Position numbers and translations under genes: made by a program. DNA of 64,000 nt from Allium sativum. Its lineage: Eukaryota > Streptophyta > Magnoliopsida > Asparagales > Amaryllidaceae. A model generated the notes under the pieces. The model searched no databases. It was not told the origin of the DNA and saw only the letters and a list, made by a program, of their open reading frames with translations. Below, piece by piece: positions 24,384 through 36,773 of this stretch. The stretch is taken from positions 299,699,456-299,763,455 of the forward strand of contig CM060922.1 of the NCBI GenBank assembly GCA_030737875.1, written 5' to 3'. The first letter of the stretch is position 1; each line of letters opens with the position of its first letter.

Positions 24384-25480
24384 TGAGTGAATACCTAGGC
24401 TTGTGGAATGTCCTTATTAGAGATAGGGTCAGTAGTACCCTAGAATGAGTTGAGCGCAAATATATAAGAGAGCGCATATTTGTTAATTGATATAAAAATT
24501 ATTTTATATTGTGTTGGCTAGTTTGTTGAGTGGTTTATGAATTCTGATCGAACCGTGGGACGCCACGAAGTCGATAGGAATTTCTAAATACTTGAACAAA
24601 GAAATTCAACATAGTATTATTTTAAAGTGGGTAAATGAAATAATTTTACTCAAAATTCTATTTTGATATAGAAAGGAATAATTTTCTGAAATTATTATAA
24701 CATATAGATGTGTTGTATGTTAATATTATAATTCGATAAGATTATAAAATTGAAATGGTTGTATATAACCTAATAGAATTTGTATACAAATGAAATATAC
24801 AAATGAGATGAACTGGAGTTAAATTCAAACCGTAAATTGGAATTTAAACCTGAGAAGTTTAGAAAATAATTTCTAAAAGTATATTAAAGTAATATAGCTT
24901 TGTGTTTGAAGGATTTTTGAATCAAAATCATTTTTGAATGGATTTTGAAAGGATAAAGCACTGAACTCACTTCAGTGGCTGGAAAATAATAATGATGATG
25001 ACCGCGACGTCATCAGTGTTCATTTCCTAGATTCTAAGTAATGGATTGCTACGTTAGAAGAGTTTTGATGGAAATTTGTTTGAAAGAAAACAAGTTGATT
25101 TTAAAATTCAAATGTTTAGAATTTGAGATAGTTATAAATATACGTATATATTTATATGATTTATGAAGGATTTGAAATAAAAACCTAGATATTTGATTTC
25201 TGGAATTTAAATTTAACTTAAGCAAGTTAAATAGATCAAAGTGAATAAATTGATTTAAATCACTTTGAATGAATTCGAATACATATGAATGGAATATGAA
25301 TTGGATGTGAAATATTGATTATAAATCATTCAGATAAAATGAATACAAGTTTATATGGTGTGTAATATGAATGGGAAAAAATTCAGTAGAACTAAAGTTG
25401 TAGAAGTATGAAATGTTGAGTTTCAACATAAGTGAGTTTTTGAAAAATAATGGGTTTGTAGCATTTTTCCTACTTTAGTA
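24384..25480 (+). other. Element A internal region, non-coding
   Basis: About 1.1 kb of AT-rich DNA without gag, protease or polymerase similarity and without an open frame of 60 codons. A GATGATGACC..GACGTCATC segment at about 24992-25012 is partly palindromic. The element must rely on proteins from elsewhere. Confidence 0.8.
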
Positions 25481-25512
25481 ATTTCGGGGACGAAATTCTT
25501 TTGAGGGAAGAA
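25481..25512 (+). promoter_or_regulatory. Element A polypurine tract and upstream motif
   Basis: ATTTCGGGGACGAAATTC then GAGGGAAGAA directly before the 3' LTR. The same ATTTCGGGGACGAAAT motif stands before the polypurine tracts of C and D, which ties A to the Tekay/Del group. Confidence 0.8.
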
Positions 25513-28500
25513 TGTAACGACCCAGATTTTTGAACGATTAATTTTAAATATTTAATATGGTTTTAAATATTAAGTTGATAGTATAAATGAATTTTTGTAT
25601 TAAGTTATCGATTTAACAATTGATTTCGATTTAATATCGAATATATTAAATTATCGTAATACGAAATATAATTGAAATCGAAGTTAAGAACTGAATCAAA
25701 ACAATTCAGATGACCAATATAAATTCAATTTTAATAAAAATAATTTATTACCAGCGAATTGATTAGTTGTGAATTTAAATTATATTATATTAATTTAATA
25801 TGAAATATACATTGAAATTAAATATCAAAATATATTCAGTTCAGTTCAAAATAACGAAATGATATTGAAACGTCATTCTGTACGCTAAAACAACGGTTCA
25901 TGATTTAAATTAATGGACCCGAGATATGTGATTGTGGATAGGTTCGAAATCAAATCAGAATCTATCTAAAAGAAATAAAAATCTCTTTATATCAAATCGC
26001 AATTAAATCAAAGTCAATTCGAATTTAATTCAAATGTACTTTAACACAGACATAATTTCTTCACCCCTAAGTATACATCTTCTATAAAATCACGATAAAA
26101 CCCAGCTCTCATTCCTTTTATTTTCATTCTCTGGCAAATCAAATGGAGGTCTTTGAAATCAAATAAAATGAAAATGGATCTTCCGTATATAGTCAAACTT
26201 CCCCTTTCGGTTCTTCTAAAAACAATTGGGTATAATAAATAGAAAGACCACCATTTCAAAAGTCAAATCGGAATGCCAGAAGTAAGATCGCAAGTCCTGA
26301 AGGAGCAAGCATAAGTCGTTGTTTTCCTGTAGCAGTGGGGTTCAGACCTCCAACGTATTCCGCATGATGGCTTTAACCTACTAATCGACGCGACGATGGG
26401 GAAACAAGGTGAGGGCTCGGCTCAGTGAAGTCGTGATTTCAATTAAATTATAAGGGGTTCGACTGCTTTGTGTCCACCCTAAAGTTCATCGCGATTTGAT
26501 AAGGAACATCGAAGTCTCATATTGCGGTTGTCAGATGGGAAGGGATGCGCGATAAAGCCATTTAGGGAATTTCAAAATTTGCGATGGTATGGTTCGATCT
26601 GGTTCTCATTTTGTGGCTAGGGCGGTGTTTGATTGTCTGATGCGAACTGGGGATCGTCTGAACTAATGTCGATCTTTGTTTGGTTTTAGCTTGTATTGGG
26701 GGGATGTTTGATGAGCGGTATGTGGAAGTATGGCATGGTAGTTTTGAACGTTATTTAGATTTAAATTAATTTCATGACCTGGAGATGATAACAAGCCTGG
26801 AAGAGCAGACTAAAGGGCACGCTGGCCCGACTGGTCATGACAAAGAGAATGGTCGGTCATGGAATGGAAAATGCCGAATTATTTTGGGGTTAGTTACTGA
26901 GCAAGTTCGAATTTGCTTAATATGGAGGATTTTGAAGTTTACAATATGAGGCAACAAAGGGAAGACAAGTAGTAGTGTGTTTTCTATTCTAAAACAACAA
27001 GGAAAATATATGGTTAAAGGTAAAATTTTATAATTTATTAAATAAGTTCATGATATTTAAATTATTTAAAATTCGCTTAAATTTGTAATCGAAATAAGTA
27101 TATTACATGATATTAGATACAAGAGAAAAACTGGTTACGTTGAATTATATCGGTGTAGGCTACATGATGGAATTAGAATGGGAGTCAAAATGGATCGAAG
27201 CAAAATCATGGTGAGTAAATCTCGCTCACCTTTAGTTAAAAATAATTGTTGTTGGTTATTGGTTGTATTTAAATATTTTTGTGCCTATTTAAAATATATA
27301 TTAGTTATTTAGGATTGGTGTTTGTGGTTATTATATATATATATATATATATTGGTGGTTGGATTCCCGCAATATCATTAGCGGATTCCGGCAGTATCAT
27401 TAGCGGATGACCCTGTACGCCCCCACGTTATGGTAGTGGATGACCTTCTATACCACAATATCCTACCTCGAAGCAGGATGGGTATTATTTATGTTGGCTA
27501 ACGTATGTGGATGCAGGAAAATAGGTTGAAGGGATCCAACTGGATTCCTCAAAAATATAATTATTTGTTTGATTTCATATATGTTACCCTATATGATGTG
27601 TTAGAATAACCTGTAACTGATATTTGAGTGTTTTGGATGTTTAAAATTTCACTGGGCATAAAAGTGTGATTTATAGAAATATCGTGAAAATGATATTTTG
27701 AGAATTAAAATGGAAAATCTATTTTTTCTAAAATAGAATTCGAATTTCGAATGGACTAGAGATATTAACTTGTTTTGAATAAACAAAACAAGTATTGAAT
27801 TTATAAACGTTGTTTATAAATTAATAATAATAGATTTGAAGTGAAATTATAAACAGTATTTATAAATAAAGTGGAAAAATTATCATTGGATAATTTGAAT
27901 ATTTAAATTCAAATGTGAATTTGAAAATAGAAATGGGGAAATCGTTTTAAAGAAATAAACGATGGAATTTATTCTGACGTTCAGATTATAAATTGAACTA
28001 AAATAAATCCGTAAGGATTTATGATTTGAATTAGATTAATTCAAATTTATTTAAATAGAAGTTAAATTGAATATGAAAATAAATTGGGTGTTATATATAT
28101 ATATATATATATAAGTTATTCTAAATAGGAATTTCCAAAACGATATTTTGGTTTTAAATAGATTTCGAAATAGATTTGTTTAAATATAAAACAAGTAAAT
28201 TTATAAAATTGTGGTTATAAATATAATGAATTAATTATTAAGAGATAATTTGAATATTTAAATTCAAATATGAATTTAAAAATAGAATTTGAAATCATTC
28301 GAAAAGGGAACAACGGTTTTTATTCCGAAATTCGGAATATCAAAGGGATGGAGTTTCAAAAAGGAATTTGAAAAGGGCACTTGTTTAAATATATGAAACA
28401 AGGAAGTTGAATTTATAAATAGTGTTATAAATTTGGTGAAATAAATTATCGTTTGGATTATTTAAACCATTTAAATTCAAATGGGAATTTAAAAGTGAAT

Positions 28501-30561
28501 TGGGAAGTGTTTTGAAACAAAACGATTGAATTATATTTCTGAATTCGGAATATAAGCTGAATTGAGAAGAATTCAACGGGCTTATGACTGAAATTCGATT
28601 ATTTAAAATTTTATAAATAATTTATTTATAAAAGGAATTGGAATTAAATATAGAAGATCGAAGTATAAATAAATTTATTACCGAGTGACGAAAAATCGAC
28701 AATTATAGATAATTGAAAATATTAAGTTGAATTGGGAAAATTAGTTTAATATATATTAAAATATATTATAATAGAGTTGGAATTTATATATAAACAAAGT
28801 TTAAAATGTTTATATATTAAATATAATTAAAATGAACTCGTCGCAGCGCGACAGTTCGTGAATTGGCGTTTCGAACTTCAATTGAGTATATAGAACTCAA
28901 TTTAAGTCGAAATTCTTTGAAACAAGAATCTTCAGGACCGATTGAATAATAGTTTTCCAATGGAAGAGAAAATTTTGAATTCTGTCGTATAGATTTTGAG
29001 GTATGTCAAAATCAAATTTTCAGAAAAACAGCGCCAGAACCGTTGTAAAACCATAATGGTTTATTTGAATTAATAAAAGGACTTTTAGTAAATAAAATCC
29101 GAATTGCCATTAGAAAAATCAAGACTGGAGATATAAAATAAATATGATCTCCAATGAAGTAAGTGAAATGATTTTTGAGACAAAAATCAGATTTTTAGTT
29201 ATTGAATAAAACTAAGTAATTTGAATAATAATTAGTTAATCGAAATTCGATATGAAAATGGACTTTGAATAAGTAAAGTAGATTTGAGAATATTTATTCG
29301 AAATTGAATATGGAACTTGAGTCGAAATGGAATTAAATTAATTCATAAGCAAGATAAAATGATAATTGAACATGATATGTTCAAATATAAAGTTAAATGG
29401 GAAAAGGAGCTAATAAAAAGATTAAACAACAAGTTGAGTTAAAAATGACTGAACTGAGTTGAAATAAATTAGAAATGGACACATATGCGTTAGACAGGTA
29501 TGAAATGAAGTACATGAAGTGTATAAAGCTTATAAAAAGGTACACGTTTAAATTCCATATGTGTTTTTATGTGCCGACTCGGTAAGCCACTTGGCTTTTT
29601 TATTTTATTTTTGAATGGAAAGGGAGGCGAGTTGAGGTTTGAACTATCGACCGGTACAAAGGAGGTTATGGCGAAATTTTCTGGAAATTTGAGGAGTTAG
29701 AATATTTTTAAGATAATTTGATAACTAGAAATCTATATATCAATATATATATAATCTGGTAAGGAAACGAACTTAAAAATTGAATATTATAAACAAAAAG
29801 GAAATCAAAAATATGTAATAGAAAGAGAAATATATATATCCGTTTTAAAAAAAAATGAATAAGTGGTTTTTATGGTGTTGATGATTTGAGATAAGTGGTC
29901 TTGTTTGTTTTGAAGTTAAAGATGTTATTCCGTCAAGGTCTGAGAGGTAATTATACCCCAACTTGATTTATTTCATTATTAACTGATAAACAACAAGATT
30001 TAGTCCCAAAGAGAGATGTTTAAAGAGTTTAGTTGAATGCAGTGTTTTGGGTTGTTGTGACAATGTTTTATACAACATTCCTTTTAACCCATGGAAGGGG
30101 AATTGTGGAAATATAATAAATAAATATTTCCTAAGTACAGAAATGAATGGGCGTGAAAGAGATAAGTAATTGGAATGTTTTCCAATTATAAATAGAAGAT
30201 ATTTTCTATGTATAGAAAATAAAAAGAGGCGATATATGGAAATGCTTTCCAAATAGCGAAAAGGGCCAAGATGATGGTTGAAGATATTTGGCTAACAAAT
30301 ATTGTTAAGGAAATGGAGTAGTGATTTAATTAATGAATGAAATATTAATTAAGGGGTCTAGTGATTGTTTGATGTTTTGAATGGATGTTTGTTTTTCTTC
30401 GATAGTTAAATAACCGACTATCGAAGTGTTTTCCAATATCGTTGTCAATATGGAGAGACTGGTTGGATTATTGTTCATGAACCACTCTGTATTGGCAGTA
30501 ACGTTGCGAATCAGATTATATGAAGATAATCGAAGACAGAGTAAAGTGTAAGGACTTTTTC

Positions 30562-30569
30562 TATAAATA
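30562..30569 (+). promoter_or_regulatory. TATA box in A 3' LTR
   Basis: TATAAATA, about 5.05 kb into the LTR, equivalent to 16196-16203. Confidence 0.5.
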
Positions 30570-31380
30570 GAAATGGTGCCTTCGGTTTCGTTCAGTCCCA
30601 GAACAAAGTGTATGGACGAATGTCTGACAGAGTATTTCCAATGATCGCATATGTTGGTCTGTATAGATATATATGGTGGCGGAGAATTTATTCTCTTAGC
30701 ATAATATCCAGAATATATTTGTTCAAATCAATTAATGATTTACGGATCTGACGATGTGGCATTCAAAGTGTTTGTGCTATCAATGAATGATAAGAAATCA
30801 TAGCCTCAGGCCTCAACAACCGGGCAATGACAAAAATCAGGTAGGCAGCTTGGCAATGTGGGTCGCTCCCATTAGGGTGTATAATCACCTGTCTAGAGAT
30901 ATTCATTTCATTCCTTAATCTATTCGATGCCGTCCTATTCGGGAAATGGTTGTTGATCCCAACCGTTGGTGATATACATTTGATACACTCAAGCGAAATG
31001 AGTGGTTAGTCATGTGTGGGCCGGGTTGCAAGATCTTCTTGTTGAACCCAGTGTATTCCCCTCTAGAGATACACTATCAAAAGGTGTTTCCATACCTTGT
31101 CATGTTGGAAATCCAATCTCGAATAAGCGCCCTGCGGTTTTTGGTTTTATAATATATATAGAGCATGAGATGCTAGCGTTCTGCTAGATTCTATTTATTT
31201 GATGTAGACACTATTATAATATCACTGGATTTGGTATCAAAAATATTTTGGGTTATCGTAAGGCAAAAACCAACCGTGTTTATGTGTGGATCGGTCATAC
31301 GATTGTCATTTTTTTCGAAAGGATTTTTAAAGTTAAACAAATAATTGTAGTTTACTCACACCAGGCCCATGACTGACCCA

Positions 31381-31410
31381 GAGTTTATTTTGTTTGTTTT
31401 CCCTAAACTC
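31381..31410. other. Conserved short hairpin, A 3' LTR copy
   Basis: GAGTTTA and TAAACTC stem, 16-base loop; unchanged from the 5' LTR copy at 17014-17043. Confidence 0.6.
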
Positions 31411-31829
31411 TTGGGTGCCCAAATTTGTACGGGCAGTCAAGTAGTCGGGATATTTTTTTCAAATTCACGTAGACGACCTGGAAGCAGGAGGCTTCACAAG
31501 TTAGCTATAGACTATTATATTTCCGTTGTGTACTATGTTGTATCTGGAAACAAGTGTTTATAACTGTTCTAGGAATAACTGTTGTGCTCTGATGATGGTA
31601 TGTATGTAAAGTTACTGATTTGTATTTCAAAAAGTTATGTCATATACTATATTTTATTCGTTCTGCTGTGAGATTTATCTTCTTGGTTTTCTTCTATTCT
31701 AACATTTCTTTCTTTCTATTTCTCATCCTCTAGCTGCTTTCTAATAATGATTCATATTTCTGTGTAATTTGGGTTGAACGTGTGGTGTTATTAGTCGACT
31801 CAGATAGTACGGATTTGCGGGCCGTTACA

Positions 31830-32947
31830 GACACTCTAGCAAGTGCCTCAGGACTACACACTCTGGACAACCTTGGTTCCTGCAGTGCCGGTCCACACTT
31901 ACGTTAGTGGATTGGTTATTCCTGAACACACGTTTCCCGGTCCTATAGGATCTATCCATCGGCTCCGAAGGGACCGATATATGTGAGGCGCCTCGCAATT
32001 CAACCACCACATAGGTAAAAATATAACAATGTCAGGGTATGCAAAACCCTAACACCACCATTGCTAGAAAGAAACGTCATGCACTCACTGCGTTCCCTTA
32101 TCCCTTTTTGACTCATACTGAGGTGTGAGACTCACGAATTAACGCTATACACAAAGCTATGCTATATTAGAGCCGAGATTTGATCATCAACCACAAGACT
32201 CTGCTTTTCAACAAAAGCCTTGATCATTTGCATCTCCGCATGCCACACAGGCAATCCATGCCATGCGACTGATATCTATCGATATATAACCTCTGAGCTC
32301 GTACATCTCAGTGAAGGGCGTTAATTAAGAGAATAAATTCTCCGCCGCCAAACAGATAAATATTTTATAGAAATCAATCAAAACAGAATAAAATCCAATG
32401 TCATACACACATCCATTTACAAGTTCGTTTTAGGTCTAAACGAAACCGGAGGCACCTTATTTCTCGTCCTGTATGTCCAATACAGGAGAGAGACCCTCGC
32501 ATATCAGTCGATCTCCAAGTACGTATGGACGATCACCACTTATTATCTCGTCTTGGATGTACAGACCAATCAAGACATCAGTAATCATCCAAACAATGTG
32601 AAGACCTCCAGTCTTCAACCACCGTCTTCATCGTCAACATATCGTCGAATCATTTATTCAGAATGGGTATAAACCCGGCCTTTCCGAATAACTCACATAG
32701 ATAATAAACAAGTGCTATAAAAACACAACATACGCCTCATTCCAATTCAGAATATTATTTTATTTAAATATTCACATCTTTAGGGATTTGTTCCCATTAA
32801 TTTTATCAAAGATAAATTCTTTAAATTTTTTTCTTTAATCTTCCTTTGGATATCAATTCAAACCATGTTACATTTTTCCAAACTAGTCGGGATTAACGCA
32901 CCTTACCGAAGTAACCATTTATTTATCTTCCCAATCCCTACCGATTC
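31830..32947 (-). repeat. Element E 3' LTR, piece 2
   Basis: Continues from piece 1 after element A and matches 62999-63820 in the E 5' LTR (cctcaggact, cgaggcgcctcg). It ends at GATTC (32943-32947), duplicated at 44631-44635 beyond element C. Confidence 0.85.
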
Positions 32948-34287
32948 TGTAACACCCCACACCCGCTATGATCACTCACAAAGGGAATGCCATAGCATCG
33001 GTGGAGTATTTTAGTGAATATAGAACAGAAAAATTACACCAAGACAGATATAAATAGTACTTGAAATTTTAAAACATCATCTCATAACAGCGGAAATAAA
33101 CATGTCTGGTTACATCATAAAGCCATGATAAAAGTCAAGTACAATATCCGTCAAAATAAAGAAGTACATAATCCCACTCTCTCATACAATAGCCATAACA
33201 AAAGAGAAGATAACTGGATAACTGGAGCTTTACATCTACCCAAGCTTCCAAAGGCTGGAACAGCAATCCGATCAAGCTCTACTACCGCTAGGATCCACCG
33301 TAGGACCTGAGGGTTGGGAAAAAAGATAAAAACAACGGGGTCAGACATAAGTCTGAGTGAGCCCTATAACCTTAACAATACAATTATTAAAGTAATTAGG
33401 GTATGACATGAACTCGGTACGGTACCTTTGGGGATAATAACTACACTAAGTATCCAACAACATAGGACGAACTAAGATAACCGTCAGGACGCATCTACCC
33501 ACCCAAGGATAATTACTAACTGCACCACACCAGTCATTCCTACTTAAAGGTTGATCCCTTCCAAGGACTTAGAAAATTTCCCCAATAATTTCATGTACTC
33601 CTAGCTCACTACATAGGTGCCGTCTGCCCCTATCTCCACTAGGTGTACTCAGTAATTCTTACCCAGTAGTTTCGTGTACCCCTACATAGGTGCCGTCTGC
33701 CCCTATCTTCACTAGGTGTACCCACTACTCCCCATCGATCGGCTCCCTACCGTAGATACCCGTGCTGGTCCCACAGTGGGGTGTATCACTCCCCTAAAGT
33801 GGCTACCCAATACTAACGGTGCACGGCTTTATATCTACACGATGCAACAACGGCTTATCTACCAGCCCGGGCCCACACACGCATATGAAGCCCGTTGGAC
33901 TTGCGTTGCCACCGCTAACCCGTTTTGGCCTCTTATAATCAAGCCCAATATGCGTGTCCCGTCACTCGACATGGGTCGAGCCCACAAAGATACGTTTGGG
34001 ATATTGGTTGAAATGGGCCCCCACAAGCTACCCACTTAAGCTTGTCATATATCTAGTGTATCCCACTTAACCCTTTAATCATGTTTAGTTACATGTTTCC
34101 ACTTGGTTAAGTATTCTAATCGTATTTTCTATTGCCACCCAAGGCAACCCACTAGATTCCACATGCCACCCAAGGCAACCACAAAATTTCCTCATGCCAC
34201 CCAAGGCACCCACTTAACCCCTCATGTCCCACTACATGCTATTATGGTTAAGTGTTTCTTAATTAATTAAGACCGTGATCTCCCATA

Positions 34288-34507
34288 AAGACCTCCCACA
34301 TTCGACTGGCTGTTATGACCGCCTGGTTAAGCCGGTAGAATCCGGGCAGTCTTACGTCATAACAGAGTCTAACCTCGTGTCTTTACCTTAATCACGTATT
34401 TAATTTATGGCTAAGACCTCTCACATTGGGCTGACATTTGTAGCAACTGGTTAAGCCGGTCGGGTCCGGGCAGTTTTACACTACAAATGAGTCCAACCTC
34501 GTGTCTT
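34288..34507 (-). repeat. Duplicated two-tier hairpin in C 3' LTR
   Basis: Two tandem units (34288-34383 and 34413-34507), each bounded by AAGACACGAGGTT and GAGGTCTT on the element strand. In one the outer stem is CTGTTATGAC with GTCATAACAG; in the other CATTTGTAG with CTACAAATG. Inside both is CTGCCCGGA..ACCGGC, which can fold as GCC(C)GG with CCGGC and one bulged C. Different stem sequences that both pair suggest selection for the fold. Confidence 0.65.
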
Positions 34508-34881
34508 AGTCGATTAATTACACCTAATTAATCACCCCCCCATATTAATTATCCCTAATTAATATCAAGTTTACCATAACATGGGTAGACCTAACTCAAT
34601 AGGTAAATTCCCATGGGGTAGACCTAACTCAATAGGTAAATTCCCACTTATGGTAATTTATTTTTACGGTATGCTTAATCATACCCAACCATTCATTTAT
34701 TAACATATTTACCCACCCCATCGTTCCCCACGTAAATCGTTCTCATTTCATAACATAATAAAAGGGGAAGATCCATCACACATATCATGGGTTTAGCATA
34801 TAACTTTGTCATGGGTTAAGAGGATGTCAACTTGCATATATGAACACATATTAACCCAACTTGCTCTTAAGCATCTACATA

Positions 34882-35236
34882 ACTTGCATAATTATTCACA
34901 TGACCTCATAAGCATGCATAACATGGTAATCTTGCATTTGAGCATACACTTAACTTGCATATTTATTCACATAACCTCATAAGCATGCATAACATGGTAA
35001 TCTTGCATTTGAGCATACACTTAACTTGCATATTTATTCACATAACTTCATATGCATGCATAACATATTAATCTTGCATTTAAACATACACATAACTTGC
35101 ATCATCATTCACATAACTTCATATGCATGCATAACATGTTAATCTTGCATTTAAACATACACATAACTTGCATCATCATTCACATAACTTCATATGCATG
35201 CATAACATGTTAATCTTGCATTTAAACATACACATA
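34882..35236. repeat. 71-bp tandem repeat in C 3' LTR
   Basis: Five full 71-bp units starting at 34882, 34953, 35024, 35095 and 35166, plus a partial sixth. Each has ACTTGCAT and GCATGCATAACAT motifs. It lies downstream of the TATA box, so it would be transcribed. Confidence 0.9.
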
Positions 35237-35875
35237 ACTTCATAAGCATGCTTAACATGTTGCATAATAGATCAATGTCCAACTTAGTGTTTTGCATCAT
35301 AATCATCATGAAACATAGCACCAAACTTGCATAAAGATATAACATTAAACTTGCATAAAAATGTCATGAACACATACACTAAACTTGCATGACATAGAGC
35401 ATATAACTTGCAAAACACATGACATATACAATATTAAGCTTGCATAAACACATTGATCCACAAACATAACCATACATCATCATATCCTATCTTAATCAAT
35501 TTAACAATTGATTATTAAGGGGATAGAAGCTCACCAAAACACAATTAGCAAGCTAATGAAGAAGATTAAGATACTTAGAATGGATTAGAGAATGATTTGA
35601 GAGGGATTTGCTTGCAACTCCTTCATGAACTAGTGGAGGCCATGCTCAAATTTCATTTTGCCATAGTTTAGTTACAAGACTTAATTATGAATGAATTAGG
35701 GTAGGGTTGGGGTCTTATTTATAGGATTAGGTGAGTGTTTTAGGCCCTTAGATTAACCCTAGATTAGGTTAGGACCCTTAGATTTAGGAAATCTCTAGAA
35801 CCAGCCCTCCTAGCCAGCCTGAAACCCAACCTGGTGCAACCTGGTGCACCCAGGTTCACTGGGCGCCTGGACCCT

Positions 35876-35941
35876 GTCGACAGGCAAGTCGACAGGCATG
35901 TCGACACCCCTGTCGACAGGCCTGTCGACAGCCCTGTCGAC
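35876..35941. repeat. 12-bp-phased GTCGAC array, C 3' LTR
   Basis: Six GTCGAC palindromes start at 35876, 35888, 35900, 35912, 35924 and 35936, exactly 12 bp apart, most within CCTGTCGACAGG-like units. They lie about 150-220 bp upstream of the LTR TATA box. Confidence 0.9.
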
Positions 35942-36221
35942 ATGGGCTGGGCGGGAAGCTTCCCGCCTGACCCCGCCTGGCCCATTCCAAATTTGAATAT
36001 TTTGAATTTTTAAAATCTGTTTTAGATTTAAATTTTCTGCAAACTTCATCAGGCCATAACTGGGCCATACGGACTCCGATTTTCGAAAACTCGGACTCTA
36101 TTTCGCGTATTTTTCCGAGACGAACGTAATGACGCTGCCCGTTTCCCCTAATTCCCACATCTGAGATTATTTATCCTGTAATTAGTGAATTTTAGTATTA
36201 ACTAAAATTCGGGGTGTTACA

Positions 36222-36255
36222 TTCTCCCCTCCTTAAAGGATTTCGTCCCCGAAAT
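36222..36255 (-). promoter_or_regulatory. Element C polypurine tract and upstream motif
   Basis: On the minus strand ATTTCGGGGACGAAATCC, then AAGGAGGGGAGAA right before the 3' LTR. Confidence 0.9.
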
Positions 36256-36773
36256 CTCTAAGCTAAGGAGAATGCCTATCCTACCATCCAAACAACCATC
36301 TACTCAAATCATCAACCACGGGCATCCATTGTCCTTAAACAGTTTCTAATGATGTATGAGCATATGCAAACAGTGTGTGTATATGTTCCCTATCTAATGT
36401 ATGAACATATGCAAACCATGATAGTGTCATGCATCCATTATGTATGCGAGAAAACCCTATCGACACATACAATATCTACATGAGTGCACAATCATTCACC
36501 AAAATGCATCATCCATGTGATAACACAACCATTATACATCCATAAATATATTTTCCTACACACAATTTTATGCAATATGCAATATGAAGTGACTGAGCCG
36601 ATCTAGTGCCTAGAGTGTGTGTATATGCATCCACGAGCAACCACTAGCAAACACTTGCATCCACTTGCATCCATCAACCATAACATGTCTCAAACACATG
36701 TTTCAACCATAGGTTTACCCTATCTAAAGGTCAAAGGTACTAACGAGAGGACATTCCAAAGATAAGATAAGTA
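36256..36773 (-). other. Element C 3' untranslated region
   Basis: 518 bp between the pol stop and the polypurine tract. Rich in short ATGCA/TGCAT motifs (for example repeated GCATCCACTT near 36650). No coding frame. A similar stretch follows pol in D (52910-53380). Confidence 0.7.

Larger units (their letters stand above)
11099..31829 (+). mobile_element. Element A: non-coding LTR retrotransposon with 6.3-kb LTRs, interrupted by B
   Basis: It is flanked by the 5-bp duplication GACAC (11094-11098 and 31830-31834). The 5' LTR is 11099-17323 plus 24220-24363, with B between; the 3' LTR is 25513-31829. Between the LTRs are a tRNA-iMet-type primer site and a polypurine tract around only 1149 bp of internal DNA with no coding potential. 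Without B it is about 13.8 kb, over 90 percent of it LTR. LTRs are roughly 90-95 percent identical by eye, so it is older than C and D. Confidence 0.9.
25513..31829 (+). repeat. Element A 3' LTR (6317 bp, uninterrupted)
   Basis: TGTAACGACCC to GGGCCGTTACA, collinear with the split 5' LTR (6364 bp without B). It provides the undisturbed version of the B insertion site near 31690. It is followed by the GACAC duplication. Confidence 0.92.
32948..36221 (-). repeat. Element C 3' LTR (3274 bp)
   Basis: On the minus strand TGTAACACCCCGAATTTTAG to GGGTGTGGGGTGTTACA. Same layout as the 5' LTR: GTCGAC array, TATA box (35716-35723), 71-bp repeats and duplicated hairpins. Confidence 0.95.

Noticed and set aside
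34288..34507. Known structured RNA such as tRNA or 5S rRNA
   Set aside because: No anticodon arm, box A/B or 5S internal promoter motif seen; the fold is only recognisable as duplicated LTR hairpins.
34882..35236. CRISPR-like regular repeat
   Set aside because: Units are contiguous with no unique spacers, in a eukaryotic LTR; it is a tandem repeat.
35876..35941. Restriction-site cluster as cloning artefact
   Set aside because: The GTCGAC array recurs in four LTRs of two subfamilies with different spacers, so it is native.
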